Assembly: GCF_024125425.1 (NCBI RefSeq)
Contig: NZ_JAMXWN010000002.1
Span: 62,001 to 126,000, forward strand
Reading direction: 5' to 3'
DNA: 64,000 nt
Source of the DNA: Sporolactobacillus kofuensis
GTDB taxonomy: Bacteria > Bacillota > Bacilli > Bacillales > Sporolactobacillaceae
This document shows positions 35,504-43,656 of this stretch, piece by piece. The translations under genes and the position numbers were made by a program. Position 1 is the first letter of the stretch, and the number at the start of each line of letters is the position of its first letter. Under the pieces are notes generated by a model that worked only from the letters and a program-made list of their open reading frames with translations, was not told the DNA's origin and searched no databases.

Positions 35504-35556
35504 AATTCTCAGAAAATACTTTTACTTATCATAACATTTAATAATTTTAGAGTTAA
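35504..35556 (-). promoter_or_regulatory. Minus-strand promoter of the kinase operon with a CodY-like box just after the start site
   Basis: On the minus strand, TTAACT (+ strand 35551-35556) and TATGAT (35528-35533) are 17 bp apart, placing the transcription start near 35521. The + strand bases AATTCTCAGAAAATA at 35504-35518 match 13 of 15 CodY consensus positions and lie at about +3 to +17, a typical repression position. Confidence 0.6.
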
Positions 35557-35581
35557 GAAAACTGATTTATGAGCGATGTGG

Positions 35582-35593
35582 ATTGATATCAAT
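35582..35593. repeat. 12-bp perfect palindrome ATTGATATCAAT
   Basis: It is self-complementary and lies between the divergent kinase and lysozyme promoters. It could be an operator for either side; AT-rich palindromes also arise by chance. Confidence 0.35.
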
Positions 35594-35661
35594 TAGGGAG
35601 TAATGATCAGTAATATTTTTGTAAATTATTCGTTGGGATTTCTTAACATTTAATGAGCGCA

Positions 35662-35690
35662 TTGACCTACATACACGCTACTTGTAAAAT
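35662..35690 (+). promoter_or_regulatory. Sigma-A promoter of the GH25 lysozyme gene
   Basis: TTGACC (35662-35667), 17-bp spacer, TAAAAT (35685-35690). It leaves a leader of about 85 nt before the GTG at 35781. The rest of the 346-bp divergent intergenic region holds only the kinase promoter and the palindrome. Confidence 0.6.
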
Positions 35691-35780
35691 GTTATTTTAA
35701 TAGAGTACATAGTACATATTTTCAGATAATAGACTTGAGCCACTATATGAGGTCTCAACGATTCAAAGGGAGAGTGAAAA

Positions 35781-37340
35781 GTGAAGCTACATGTAAGACA
35801 GTTCATTACCGGTTTTGTGGTTTTAGCATTGATTGCGCTTTCGTTGAATGTCACGACCGGTACCGCACACGCAAGTTCTTCGTACAGTTCCTACGTCACT
35901 TCTTACACATTGAAAGTCCGCAGTAAGGCAAGCACTCATTATCGTCTATTACGCACATTGAATATGGGGAATAAAGTTACGGTGACCAGTAGATATGGTA
36001 AATATTCCCGAATTAAGTATGGCAGTACAACAGGTTATGTTCAGACTCAGCACCTGAGCCGGAGCAAGTATAAATCCTTCAGCGCTTACGTTACTTCTTA
36101 CACGCTGAAGGTACGAACCCGTGCAAGTGTGCATTACACAACAAAACGTGTACTGGGCATGGGAAACAAAGTTACGGTACTTGGTAAAGGTCATAAATAT
36201 GCACTTGTCAGCTATGGTGGAACGACAGGATATGTTCAAAATATCCATTTAAATCCGCAGCCATTTCAATCAATGGATGCTTATGTGACCTCTTATACAT
36301 TGAAAGTGCGTAGTCAAGCAAGTACTCATTATTCAGTGAAACGCACATTGAACATGGGTGACAAAGTATCTGTTATCGGTAAAGGGAATAAATATGCACT
36401 TGTGAATTATGGTGGCACCATTGGTTACGTCCAAAACATTCATTTGAATTCGCAGCCGTTCCAGGCATACACTGCTTATGTGACCTCAAATACTTTGAGA
36501 ATTCGTGATCATGCCAGCGTGGATTACAGCACTAAGTTGGTTATGAGTATGGGTAATCGTGTAACAGTAACAGGTAAAGGTAATAAATATGCACAGGTGA
36601 AATTTGGTAATGTTACAGGCTATGTTCAGGCTCAATATTTAAATATTACGCAGCCGGCATCTTACGGTAGCCAGCCGACTGATCCGCCTCAAACGAGCGG
36701 TTCTCAGTTTGGATTAGACATTTCCCATTATCAGAATGATGCTGGAGATGGCCAAATTAATTTTGGTGCAATCAAGCAAGATGGAAACAGTTTCATTATT
36801 GCCAAAGCTTCTGAAGGTGGCAGTACGGATGGTACGTTTGTTGGCAATGCTGTAGCGGCAAACAAGGCGGGGCTTTCCGTCGATGCCTATCATTTCTTCC
36901 GCGCATCAAATGTATCAGGTGCTCAGAATGAAGCAAATGTCTTCTCAAATCAGATTCGTGCGGCAAATGCACAAGGCGCTCAGGTTCACTATCTGTTTAT
37001 CGATGTGGAAACCACAAACGGTGTGGACAAAGATACACTGACGAATAATGTACTTGCCTTTATTAAACAAATGAGGACGAACGGTTTCAATCAGTTGGGT
37101 ATCTATTCGAATCTCTATTTCTTTAATAACAATATCAATCTACCTGCGATTTCTAGGGCACAGCCTGCGCAACCGAAATTCTTAATCTGGCTTTCGCGTT
37201 ATCGCGGTCAAGAAACGAATCAAGGTCCGGGTGCAAACTTTAATGTCGATATTTGGCAATATACGAGCAGCGGTACATCAAGCGGAGTCGTTGGTGCAGT
37301 CGACAAGAACATTTGGTATTACACGGTTAATGGGTTGTAA
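35781..37340 (+). CDS. Secreted GH25 lysozyme with four SH3b wall-binding repeats
   Basis: This 519-residue protein starts at GTG 35781 behind AAAGGGAGAG. A signal peptide ends near AHA-S (31). Four SH3b repeats begin at about 38, 103, 168 and 233 with an exact 65-residue period (YVTSYTLKVR.. and GYVQ.. marks). The GH25 domain covers about 308-515: GLDISHYQ (D313), AKASEG, AYHFFRA and FIDVETTNG (D408, E410). It cleaves the MurNAc-GlcNAc bond of peptidoglycan, for autolysis or competition. Repeats 2 and 3 are closest to each other, suggesting recent duplication. Confidence 0.95.
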   Translation: MKLHVRQFITGFVVLALIALSLNVTTGTAHASSSYSSYVTSYTLKVRSKASTHYRLLRTLNMGNKVTVTSRYGKYSRIKYGSTTGYVQTQHLSRSKYKSFSAYVTSYTLKVRTRASVHYTTKRVLGMGNKVTVLGKGHKYALVSYGGTTGYVQNIHLNPQPFQSMDAYVTSYTLKVRSQASTHYSVKRTLNMGDKVSVIGKGNKYALVNYGGTIGYVQNIHLNSQPFQAYTAYVTSNTLRIRDHASVDYSTKLVMSMGNRVTVTGKGNKYAQVKFGNVTGYVQAQYLNITQPASYGSQPTDPPQTSGSQFGLDISHYQNDAGDGQINFGAIKQDGNSFIIAKASEGGSTDGTFVGNAVAANKAGLSVDAYHFFRASNVSGAQNEANVFSNQIRAANAQGAQVHYLFIDVETTNGVDKDTLTNNVLAFIKQMRTNGFNQLGIYSNLYFFNNNINLPAISRAQPAQPKFLIWLSRYRGQETNQGPGANFNVDIWQYTSSGTSSGVVGAVDKNIWYYTVNGL

Positions 37341-37387
37341 GATTCATAGAATATAAAATACTATTCCGAGATCTTCAAAAAAATAAA

Positions 37388-37476
37388 TGTGTGGAGAGAT
37401 GAGTTTCATCTTTTCTCTCCACACATCCATGCCAACATTACAAAAAACGAGAGGACTTAATTTTCCTCTCGTTTTT
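37388..37476 (+). terminator. Two consecutive hairpins after the lysozyme gene
   Basis: TGTGTGGAGAGA pairs with CTCTCCACACA (37388-37425, no T-run). Then AAAAACGAGAGGA pairs with TTCCTCTCGTTTTT (37442-37476), an intrinsic terminator readable on both strands. Confidence 0.82.
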
Positions 37477-37477
37477 A

Positions 37478-37978
37478 TATACCATGATTGAAATTTTTGA
37501 ACAAGATTTTTTGTGCTTATCGATCATCACTGTGATAAATTTTCAAATGTGTCGTTACATTGTCTAGTTCAAGTTCACAATTGCCGATTGTTTCATAACA
37601 ATGACTCATTAGTAAAGCGTTGTTTCTTGATCCATGATGATTCTCATTGTGAGGACATAAGTGATATTCTCACTAGAGAGTACCAGATGATTCAATAGGT
37701 GGAGGTAGTGAAAACGCAAAAAAAAGTTTGTTATAAATTCTGACAATAGTATTGAAAAAGGATTTCTCAGGAGTAGTATTGATTTCGAAGAAAAATTTTT
37801 CGTTTATTGGTCAGACCATAGTAACAGCATAACTGTCAGTATTGATTATCTATTTTGATAAAAAGGTGGTGATTATTCACAAATTAAAATCTGAAAATAA
37901 TGTTATTTGAGATAATTCTGGGTAATATGGTTGGAATTTTTATTTTTACATATTTCATGAAAAAAGGTGAGATGCAAA
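37478..37978. other. Intergenic leader of dipeptide operon 2
   Basis: About 500 bp without a supported gene. A 61-codon frame from 37513 has no RBS and unlikely composition. A weak promoter candidate is TTGAAA (37752-37757), 16 bp, TAGTAT (37774-37779). AATCTGAAAATAA near 37887 weakly resembles a CodY half-box. No riboswitch pattern was recognised. Confidence 0.45.
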
Positions 37979-39589
37979 ATGCCAATTAAACGGTTAGCTG
38001 TTATTTTACTTGCAATGCTCCTTGTATTATCTGGTTGTGGTGGAGGGGTCGCCGGTGGTAAGCATATCTCGAAGAACGGTGGAACGCTGATCATTGGAAT
38101 AGAATCAGAAGCAGATACTCTAGACCCATCTTCTGCTAGTGGATGGGTAACGATGAGAATAAATAATCAAATCTATGAACCATTGATTGGTGAGGATTTA
38201 AGTAAGTCTTCCAAAGAAGCTCCTGTTCCAAAACTTATTCCTATTTTGGCAACGAGTTACAGCAAGTCTGATGATGGAAAAACGTACACTTTTAATCTCA
38301 GAAAAAATGTAAAATTTCAGGATGGTACGCCATTTAACGCACAAGCAGTTGCTTTTAATTTGAAGAGACTAACAGATCCAAAGTTTAAATATTACTACAA
38401 GCTTGGAGCAGCACGAACATTCCGAGCATTGCAATACAATAAAGGGTACAAAATAATAAACGATTATAAAATTCAGATCATATTGTCCAAGCCTTTTGCA
38501 GATTTTCCTCGAATGCTAGGCGAAATTAACTCGCTTCAGATTGTCAGTCCTGCAGCAGTTAAAAAATATGGCAATGAACAATTGGGTAATCACCCAGTGG
38601 GGACAGGACCATTTAAATTTAAAAGTCGTCAGCGTGGATCAAATATTACATTGGTTAAGAACAAAGATTATTGGGGAAAGAAAGCATATCTTGATAAAGT
38701 CATTTTTAGACCAATGTCTAATTCATCAAGTAGGGTATTAGCATTGCAAAATAATTCAGTAGATATGATTGCTGTGCCGCCTGCGGATGCACTTGCAAAA
38801 TTGAAACAGCAAAAGTTTAAGATCTTGAGTGGTACACCACCACATGTTTGGTATCTAACATTTAACATGGATAATCCGATTATGAAAAATGTTAAAGTAC
38901 GCCAAGCAATCAATTATGCGATTGATCGAAAACAAATAGCCAATAACTTACTTAAGGGTTCTGTTAAACCCGCATATACGATTCAAAGTCCGGCAAATCT
39001 CGCTTTTGATCCTTCAAAAAAGTGGTATTCCTATGACCCGGCAAAGGCGAAACAATTGTTGAAACAGGCCGGATATCCAAACGGGTTCTCAACGACATTG
39101 CAAACTTCAGTTGACGGATCAGGTCAGCTTATGCCGACAGCAATTGCGCAATGGATACAACGTGACTTGAAAAAAGTGGGCATCAATCTAAAAATCAGCA
39201 CAACTGAATGGATTGCCTATGTTGCTCAATATAATATGGGGATGCCAAAGAGTGTAGGGATGAATCAGATGTCTTCAGGACGTACAACGCCATACTTCTT
39301 ATCGATGATCGCTAATTCAAAATTCATGGCACCAGGTGGATATAATTCCGGTCGATACCATGATCCGAAACTTGATAAAGTTCTTGACGATGCAACGACT
39401 GCAGTTAGTCAGAAAAAGTCACTTGCGTTATGGAAAAAAGCTGAAAATATGATGATGACAAACCCAGGATGGGCACCTATTGTTAACGATTCCGCACCGT
39501 ATGTACTGAGCACGAACGTTCATGGGTTTGTAATACCTGCTGAGGAATGGTACTCACTTGCAAAAGTTTGGGTTGAAAATAAAAATTAA
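37979..39589 (+). CDS. Dipeptide/oligopeptide ABC transporter substrate-binding lipoprotein (SBP family 5), operon 2
   Basis: This ~536-residue protein starts at ATG 37979, after AAAAAGGTGAG. The lipoprotein signal ends in LLVLSGCGG. SBP_bac_5 landmarks are GGTLIIGIESEADTLDP, HPVGTGPFKFKSR and VKVRQAINYAIDRKQ. It is a distant paralogue of the operon 1 protein at 9834, with different ligand-pocket regions. Given the amidase at the operon end, the cargo may be a peptide amide or other amide-bearing compound. Confidence 0.9.
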   Translation: MPIKRLAVILLAMLLVLSGCGGGVAGGKHISKNGGTLIIGIESEADTLDPSSASGWVTMRINNQIYEPLIGEDLSKSSKEAPVPKLIPILATSYSKSDDGKTYTFNLRKNVKFQDGTPFNAQAVAFNLKRLTDPKFKYYYKLGAARTFRALQYNKGYKIINDYKIQIILSKPFADFPRMLGEINSLQIVSPAAVKKYGNEQLGNHPVGTGPFKFKSRQRGSNITLVKNKDYWGKKAYLDKVIFRPMSNSSSRVLALQNNSVDMIAVPPADALAKLKQQKFKILSGTPPHVWYLTFNMDNPIMKNVKVRQAINYAIDRKQIANNLLKGSVKPAYTIQSPANLAFDPSKKWYSYDPAKAKQLLKQAGYPNGFSTTLQTSVDGSGQLMPTAIAQWIQRDLKKVGINLKISTTEWIAYVAQYNMGMPKSVGMNQMSSGRTTPYFLSMIANSKFMAPGGYNSGRYHDPKLDKVLDDATTAVSQKKSLALWKKAENMMMTNPGWAPIVNDSAPYVLSTNVHGFVIPAEEWYSLAKVWVENKN

Positions 39590-39604
39590 TCACTGATTAT
39601 TAGG

Positions 39605-39686
39605 TGATAAAAATTAGAAGTTTGATTTCAATAATCTCGTCATTTTCTAAATTTATTTAAGATAAATGACGGGAAAATTTTTATCA
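39605..39686 (+). repeat. Nested inverted repeats between binding protein and permease genes
   Basis: Outer arms TGATAAAAATT (39605-39615) and AATTTTTATCA (39676-39686) are perfect complements. Inner arms CGTCATTT (39638-39645) and AAATGACG (39664-39671) are too. The folded RNA would form a two-stage stem that could protect the upstream message or slow transcription into the permease genes. Confidence 0.6.
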
Positions 39687-39730
39687 TCGCTACATGATTG
39701 ATCATTAAGAAAGTATGTGAGGTGATTACT

Positions 39731-40690
39731 TTGTACAAATATATCATTTCTAGATTATTATATGTGATACCGGTTTTGATTGGAGTAACTATTCTTGTTT
39801 TCTTAATGATACATCTAATTCCTGGCGATCCAGCTCAAACAATTCTTGGTGGAGAAGCAACAAAAAGTGCATTAGCAAAATTACGGAGTCAGATGGGCCT
39901 TGATCAACCATTGATTATTCAATATTTTGATTGGCTGAAGAAAATAATAACAGGAAATCTAGGTTTCTCCTATACCTTACACATGAATATTGCAAGTGAA
40001 TTATTACCAAAATTTTGGAACAGCATAATCTTAACTCTTGCAAGTTTAGTCATTGCTATTATTTTAGGTGTTGGTTCAGGAGTGCTTAGTGCAATATACA
40101 AAGGAAGTATTTTTGATAAAGTTTTTATGGCAATTTCATCGATCGGTGCCAGTATACCTGTTTTTTGGATTGCGCTCATGCTGATGTGGCTTCTTGCTTT
40201 ACAATATCCTATCTTCCCTATAAACGGTATGGTCAATATGAGAGGAAACGGAGGCCCATTGGATCTTTTATATCACTTAGTTCTTCCAGCATTTGCTACT
40301 TCACTTGTATCTGTTGCGGTTATTGCTCAATTAACGCGAAATGCTGTTCTTGATGAGATTAAGAAAGACTATGTCTCCTTTTTTAAATCTTTTAATTTAT
40401 CAAAAGTACACATCAATATTTTCCATGTGTTAAGAAATGCCCTACCGCCAATTATTAATATAATTGGCCTGCAGGTAGGTTATATCATTGGGGGTGCATT
40501 ATTTAGTGAAATTGTTTTTTCATGGCCGGGTGTTGGGCAGGCAATGTATACAGCAATTTCATCTAAGGATTATCCAATGATTCAAGCGGGTATTTTGTTA
40601 ATCGCTTGTGGATTTGTTTTTGTTAATTTAATCGTAGACATCATAAATATTATGATTAACCCGAAATTGCACGAATCAGTGAGCAAATAA
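39731..40690 (+). CDS. Peptide ABC transporter permease, DppB type (operon 2)
   Basis: This ~319-residue protein starts at TTG 39731 after GAGGTGATT, giving LYKYIISRLLYVIPVLIG. IHLIPGDPAQ follows TM1 and SEIVFSWPGVGQAMYTAI marks the C-terminal part. The EAA-like loop YVSFFKSFNLSKVHINIFHVL is more divergent than in operon 1. Confidence 0.9.
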   Translation: MYKYIISRLLYVIPVLIGVTILVFLMIHLIPGDPAQTILGGEATKSALAKLRSQMGLDQPLIIQYFDWLKKIITGNLGFSYTLHMNIASELLPKFWNSIILTLASLVIAIILGVGSGVLSAIYKGSIFDKVFMAISSIGASIPVFWIALMLMWLLALQYPIFPINGMVNMRGNGGPLDLLYHLVLPAFATSLVSVAVIAQLTRNAVLDEIKKDYVSFFKSFNLSKVHINIFHVLRNALPPIINIIGLQVGYIIGGALFSEIVFSWPGVGQAMYTAISSKDYPMIQAGILLIACGFVFVNLIVDIINIMINPKLHESVSK

Positions 40691-40715
40691 AACAAGCTGA
40701 AAGGGGTGCTGCTGA

Positions 40716-41573
40716 ATGAATACAGAACTTAGCTGGGGTAGCAAAGTAATGAGGATCTTCGGAAAGGATAAAACTGCTGCTCTAGGAATCACGATTATTA
40801 TCGTTACGGCACTAGTTGCTATTTTTGCAGATTGGCTCTCACCATATGGGCCAAATTCAGCTGCTGATACTGCGCAACGGTTGGCAATGCCGGGAACTGC
40901 TGGTCATCTCTTCGGAACAGATGATCAAGGCCGTGACATCTTAAGCAGAATTATATATGGAACACGAACCTCATTGTTTTCTTCCATTGTTCCGGTAGTA
41001 ATTTCAGCTGTGGTCAGCATGTGTCTTGGAATTATTGCAGGTTTTTTCCAAGGGAGAATTGGTAACTCACTAATGAGGATTATGGATGTATTTTTTGCAT
41101 TTCCTTCAGTTTTACTTGCAATAGCTATTGCTGCGATTCTTGGACCAGGTTTATTAAATGTATGTATTGCTATGGTTATTGTGAGAATTCCATATATGAC
41201 TCGAATTGTCTACACAGATACTATTCAGGAAATGCAAAAAGAATATGTGGAAGCATCTAGAGCATATGGGATGGGTAGGGCTGCAGTCATGTTTCGTGAA
41301 ATTATGCCAAATGTTTTACCTTCTTTAATCGTTTATTCAGCAACTTTATGCGGTGTCACGATTGTCACCGTTGCAGGACTAAGCTTTATAGGATTGGGTG
41401 TACAGCCTCCAACTGCAGACTGGGGTCTCATGGCAAGTGAGGGACAAAATGTATTAATGCAAGGAGACCCTTATGTTACTTTGTTTCCTGGATTGGCAAT
41501 AATTATCCTGGCATTTGCGTTTAGTACCCTTGGCGACTGGTTAAGAGATTTATTGGATCCAACGCAAAAATGA
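40716..41573 (+). CDS. Peptide ABC transporter permease, DppC type (operon 2)
   Basis: This 285-residue permease has GTDDQGRDILSRI, the EAA loop YVEASRAYGMGRAAVMFREIMP and LSFIGLGVQPPTADWGLM. RBS GAAAGGGG precedes the ATG. It pairs with the DppB-type protein. Confidence 0.9.
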   Translation: MNTELSWGSKVMRIFGKDKTAALGITIIIVTALVAIFADWLSPYGPNSAADTAQRLAMPGTAGHLFGTDDQGRDILSRIIYGTRTSLFSSIVPVVISAVVSMCLGIIAGFFQGRIGNSLMRIMDVFFAFPSVLLAIAIAAILGPGLLNVCIAMVIVRIPYMTRIVYTDTIQEMQKEYVEASRAYGMGRAAVMFREIMPNVLPSLIVYSATLCGVTIVTVAGLSFIGLGVQPPTADWGLMASEGQNVLMQGDPYVTLFPGLAIIILAFAFSTLGDWLRDLLDPTQK

Positions 41574-41602
41574 TGAGTGGTGAAAGGAGAGTGATTTAGC
41601 AT

Positions 41603-42640
41603 ATGAACATGATTGAAAAGACGGATAGTCAAGATCCGGTATTGAATATTGAACATTTAACGACAAAGATCAAAATATCTTCGGGTGAAGTTAGTGTTAT
41701 AGAGGATATTAATTTGAAGTTAAATAAAGGTGAAATTATGGTCGTTGTTGGTGAATCAGGCTCAGGCAAGTCGATGACCATTAATTCAATCATGCAGCTC
41801 ATTCCTAAGAAACTTCTAAAAGGTTATGAAGGGTCAATCAAATTAGATCAGTCTGACCTTCTAACTATGAATGACCGTGATAAATGGAAATTAAGAGGAA
41901 ATAAGATTTCATTAGTTACTCAAAATGCTATGACTTCCCTTGATCCCTCTTATAGGGTTGGAAAACAAATTGTAGAAATTATACTCGCCAGTCAGCATGT
42001 CTCAAAGGCAGATGCTAAAGGAAAAACTATTGATTTATTAAAGAAAATGGGAATTGAGGATCCGGAGAGAATTTATCAGTCTTACCCTCACCAACTCAGT
42101 GGTGGGCTAAGACAAAGGGTTATTATAGCGATGGCATTATCTTGTAATCCGGAAATAATTATTGCAGATGAACCAACATCTGCTCTTGACCCAACTGTTC
42201 AATTACAAGTGTTGGATTTATTAAAGGATGTTAATCGAAACTTTGGAACCACTATATTGATGATCACACATGATTTTGGGGTTGTTTCTTACATGGCAGA
42301 TAAAGTGGTTGTCATGTACGCTGGGCAAATTGTTGAAACGGGATTAGCAAAAGATGTCATAAATGATCCACAGCATCCGTATACAAAAAGTCTATTAAAA
42401 TGCATACCGGATCTAAAATGGATATACAGTAATTCGAATAATAATACTTCATTATTCAATATTCCAGGAGAAGTACCAGATTTAACAAAGAAAATTACAG
42501 GTTGCCGCTTTGCTGCTCGGTGCTTTAAAGCTGTCGCTCAATGCTCTCAAATTCAACCAGAATTGAAGAAAGTTAATGCTCTAAGTTCAGAGAATAATAT
42601 GGAACATTTGTCACGGTGTATCTTTGCCAAGGAGGATTAA
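41603..42640 (+). CDS. Peptide ABC transporter ATPase, DppD type (operon 2)
   Basis: This 345-residue ATPase has Walker A GESGSGKS, signature LSGGLRQR, IIIADEPTSALDPT, and the C-terminal oligopeptide domain with GCRFAARCFKAVAQC. Its stop is two bases before the next gene's ATG. Confidence 0.9.
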   Translation: MNMIEKTDSQDPVLNIEHLTTKIKISSGEVSVIEDINLKLNKGEIMVVVGESGSGKSMTINSIMQLIPKKLLKGYEGSIKLDQSDLLTMNDRDKWKLRGNKISLVTQNAMTSLDPSYRVGKQIVEIILASQHVSKADAKGKTIDLLKKMGIEDPERIYQSYPHQLSGGLRQRVIIAMALSCNPEIIIADEPTSALDPTVQLQVLDLLKDVNRNFGTTILMITHDFGVVSYMADKVVVMYAGQIVETGLAKDVINDPQHPYTKSLLKCIPDLKWIYSNSNNNTSLFNIPGEVPDLTKKITGCRFAARCFKAVAQCSQIQPELKKVNALSSENNMEHLSRCIFAKED

Positions 42641-42642
42641 GA

Positions 42643-43494
42643 ATGATGACAAAAGCTGATGTCCCACTTGTGAAAGTAGATCATTTGATTAAATCTTTTG
42701 GTGGAAAAAGAAGTTTGTTTTCTAAGAGTAAAAGCATTCATGCGGTCAAAGATGTCAGCCTTTCAATCAATCGAGGTGAAACTTTTGGATTAATTGGAGA
42801 ATCAGGTTCAGGGAAGACGACAATTGGAAGAATGATCATGAAGCTTATGGATCCTACAGATGGTCAAATATTATATGATGGAAAATCGATCAGTCATTTC
42901 TCAAAAAAGGAAATGAAAGACTATCGCTCAAAAGTTCAGATTATTTTTCAAGATTCTGGTTCTGCATTTAATCCACGGCGACCAATCGGCAAACAGATTG
43001 CCTATCCACTTATTAAAAATAAGAAATATAGTCAAGATGCGGCCATGAAAGAAGTTTATCATTGTTTGGAAATGGTTGGCCTGAGAAAAGATTTTGCGAA
43101 TCGTTATCCACATCAATTATCCGGCGGTCAACGCCAAAGAGCTGGAATAGCTAGAGCTCTTGTACTTCATCCTGAGTTTCTTGTATTAGATGAACCTGTT
43201 TCGGCATTAGATGTATCTGTGAAAGCACAGATTGTTAGTCTGCTTGAAAATTTACAAAAAGAATTTAATTTTACCTATCTCTTTATCGCTCATAATCTTG
43301 ACCTGGTAGCATACTTCTGTGATCGGGTTGCAGTTATGTATAAGGGAGAAATTGTTGAAGTAAATACAGCACAACAAATTTTTCGGCATCCGCAAAATAA
43401 AGTAACAAAAAAGTTGCTTGGTTCAATATTAACTCTTGATGGTAGTTTAAATGAAATCAAGAGTGAAGCTTATGAAATCAATTCTATTAATTGA
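42643..43494 (+). CDS. Peptide ABC transporter ATPase, DppF type (operon 2)
   Basis: This ~283-residue protein starts at ATG 42643 behind AAGGAGGA. It has Walker A GESGSGKT, LSGGQRQRAGIARAL and LVLDEPVSALDVSVKAQ. Codon use in this operon favours A/T at third positions more than operon 1, by eye. Confidence 0.9.
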   Translation: MMTKADVPLVKVDHLIKSFGGKRSLFSKSKSIHAVKDVSLSINRGETFGLIGESGSGKTTIGRMIMKLMDPTDGQILYDGKSISHFSKKEMKDYRSKVQIIFQDSGSAFNPRRPIGKQIAYPLIKNKKYSQDAAMKEVYHCLEMVGLRKDFANRYPHQLSGGQRQRAGIARALVLHPEFLVLDEPVSALDVSVKAQIVSLLENLQKEFNFTYLFIAHNLDLVAYFCDRVAVMYKGEIVEVNTAQQIFRHPQNKVTKKLLGSILTLDGSLNEIKSEAYEINSIN

Positions 43495-43534
43495 AACGAA
43501 CTATATTTAGTTTAGATGAAGGAGTGATTGGCAA

Positions 43535-43654
43535 ATGGAATTATCACAATATCTAAAAGAAAATTTGGATGTAGAATCAAACTTCGAAGACGCCATGATT
43601 GAGCCAGCATTCGTTTATGATACCATTCAAATTTTTAGTGAAGAAGATGAATAA
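43535..43654 (+). CDS. 39-residue small protein, possible amidase companion (AtzG/GatC-like position)
   Basis: An ATG at 43535 behind GAAGGAGTGA opens a 39-codon frame, MELSQYLKENLDV...QIFSEEDE, ending TAA 43652-43654, two bases before the amidase start. RBS, spacing and acidic amphipathic composition support a real gene. Small helical partners (GatC, AtzG) are encoded directly beside amidase-signature enzymes and complete their function. No homology to those is asserted; the role is inferred from position. Confidence 0.7.
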   Translation: MELSQYLKENLDVESNFEDAMIEPAFVYDTIQIFSEEDE

Positions 43655-43656
43655 TA

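Noticed and set aside
35735-35926. ORF overlapping the lysozyme start
   Set aside because: It is a frame shadow of the lysozyme signal peptide region; the GTG at 35781 has the RBS and signal sequence.
37513-37698. 61-codon ORF before dipeptide operon 2
   Set aside because: No RBS, a His/Cys-rich improbable composition and no neighbours in phase.
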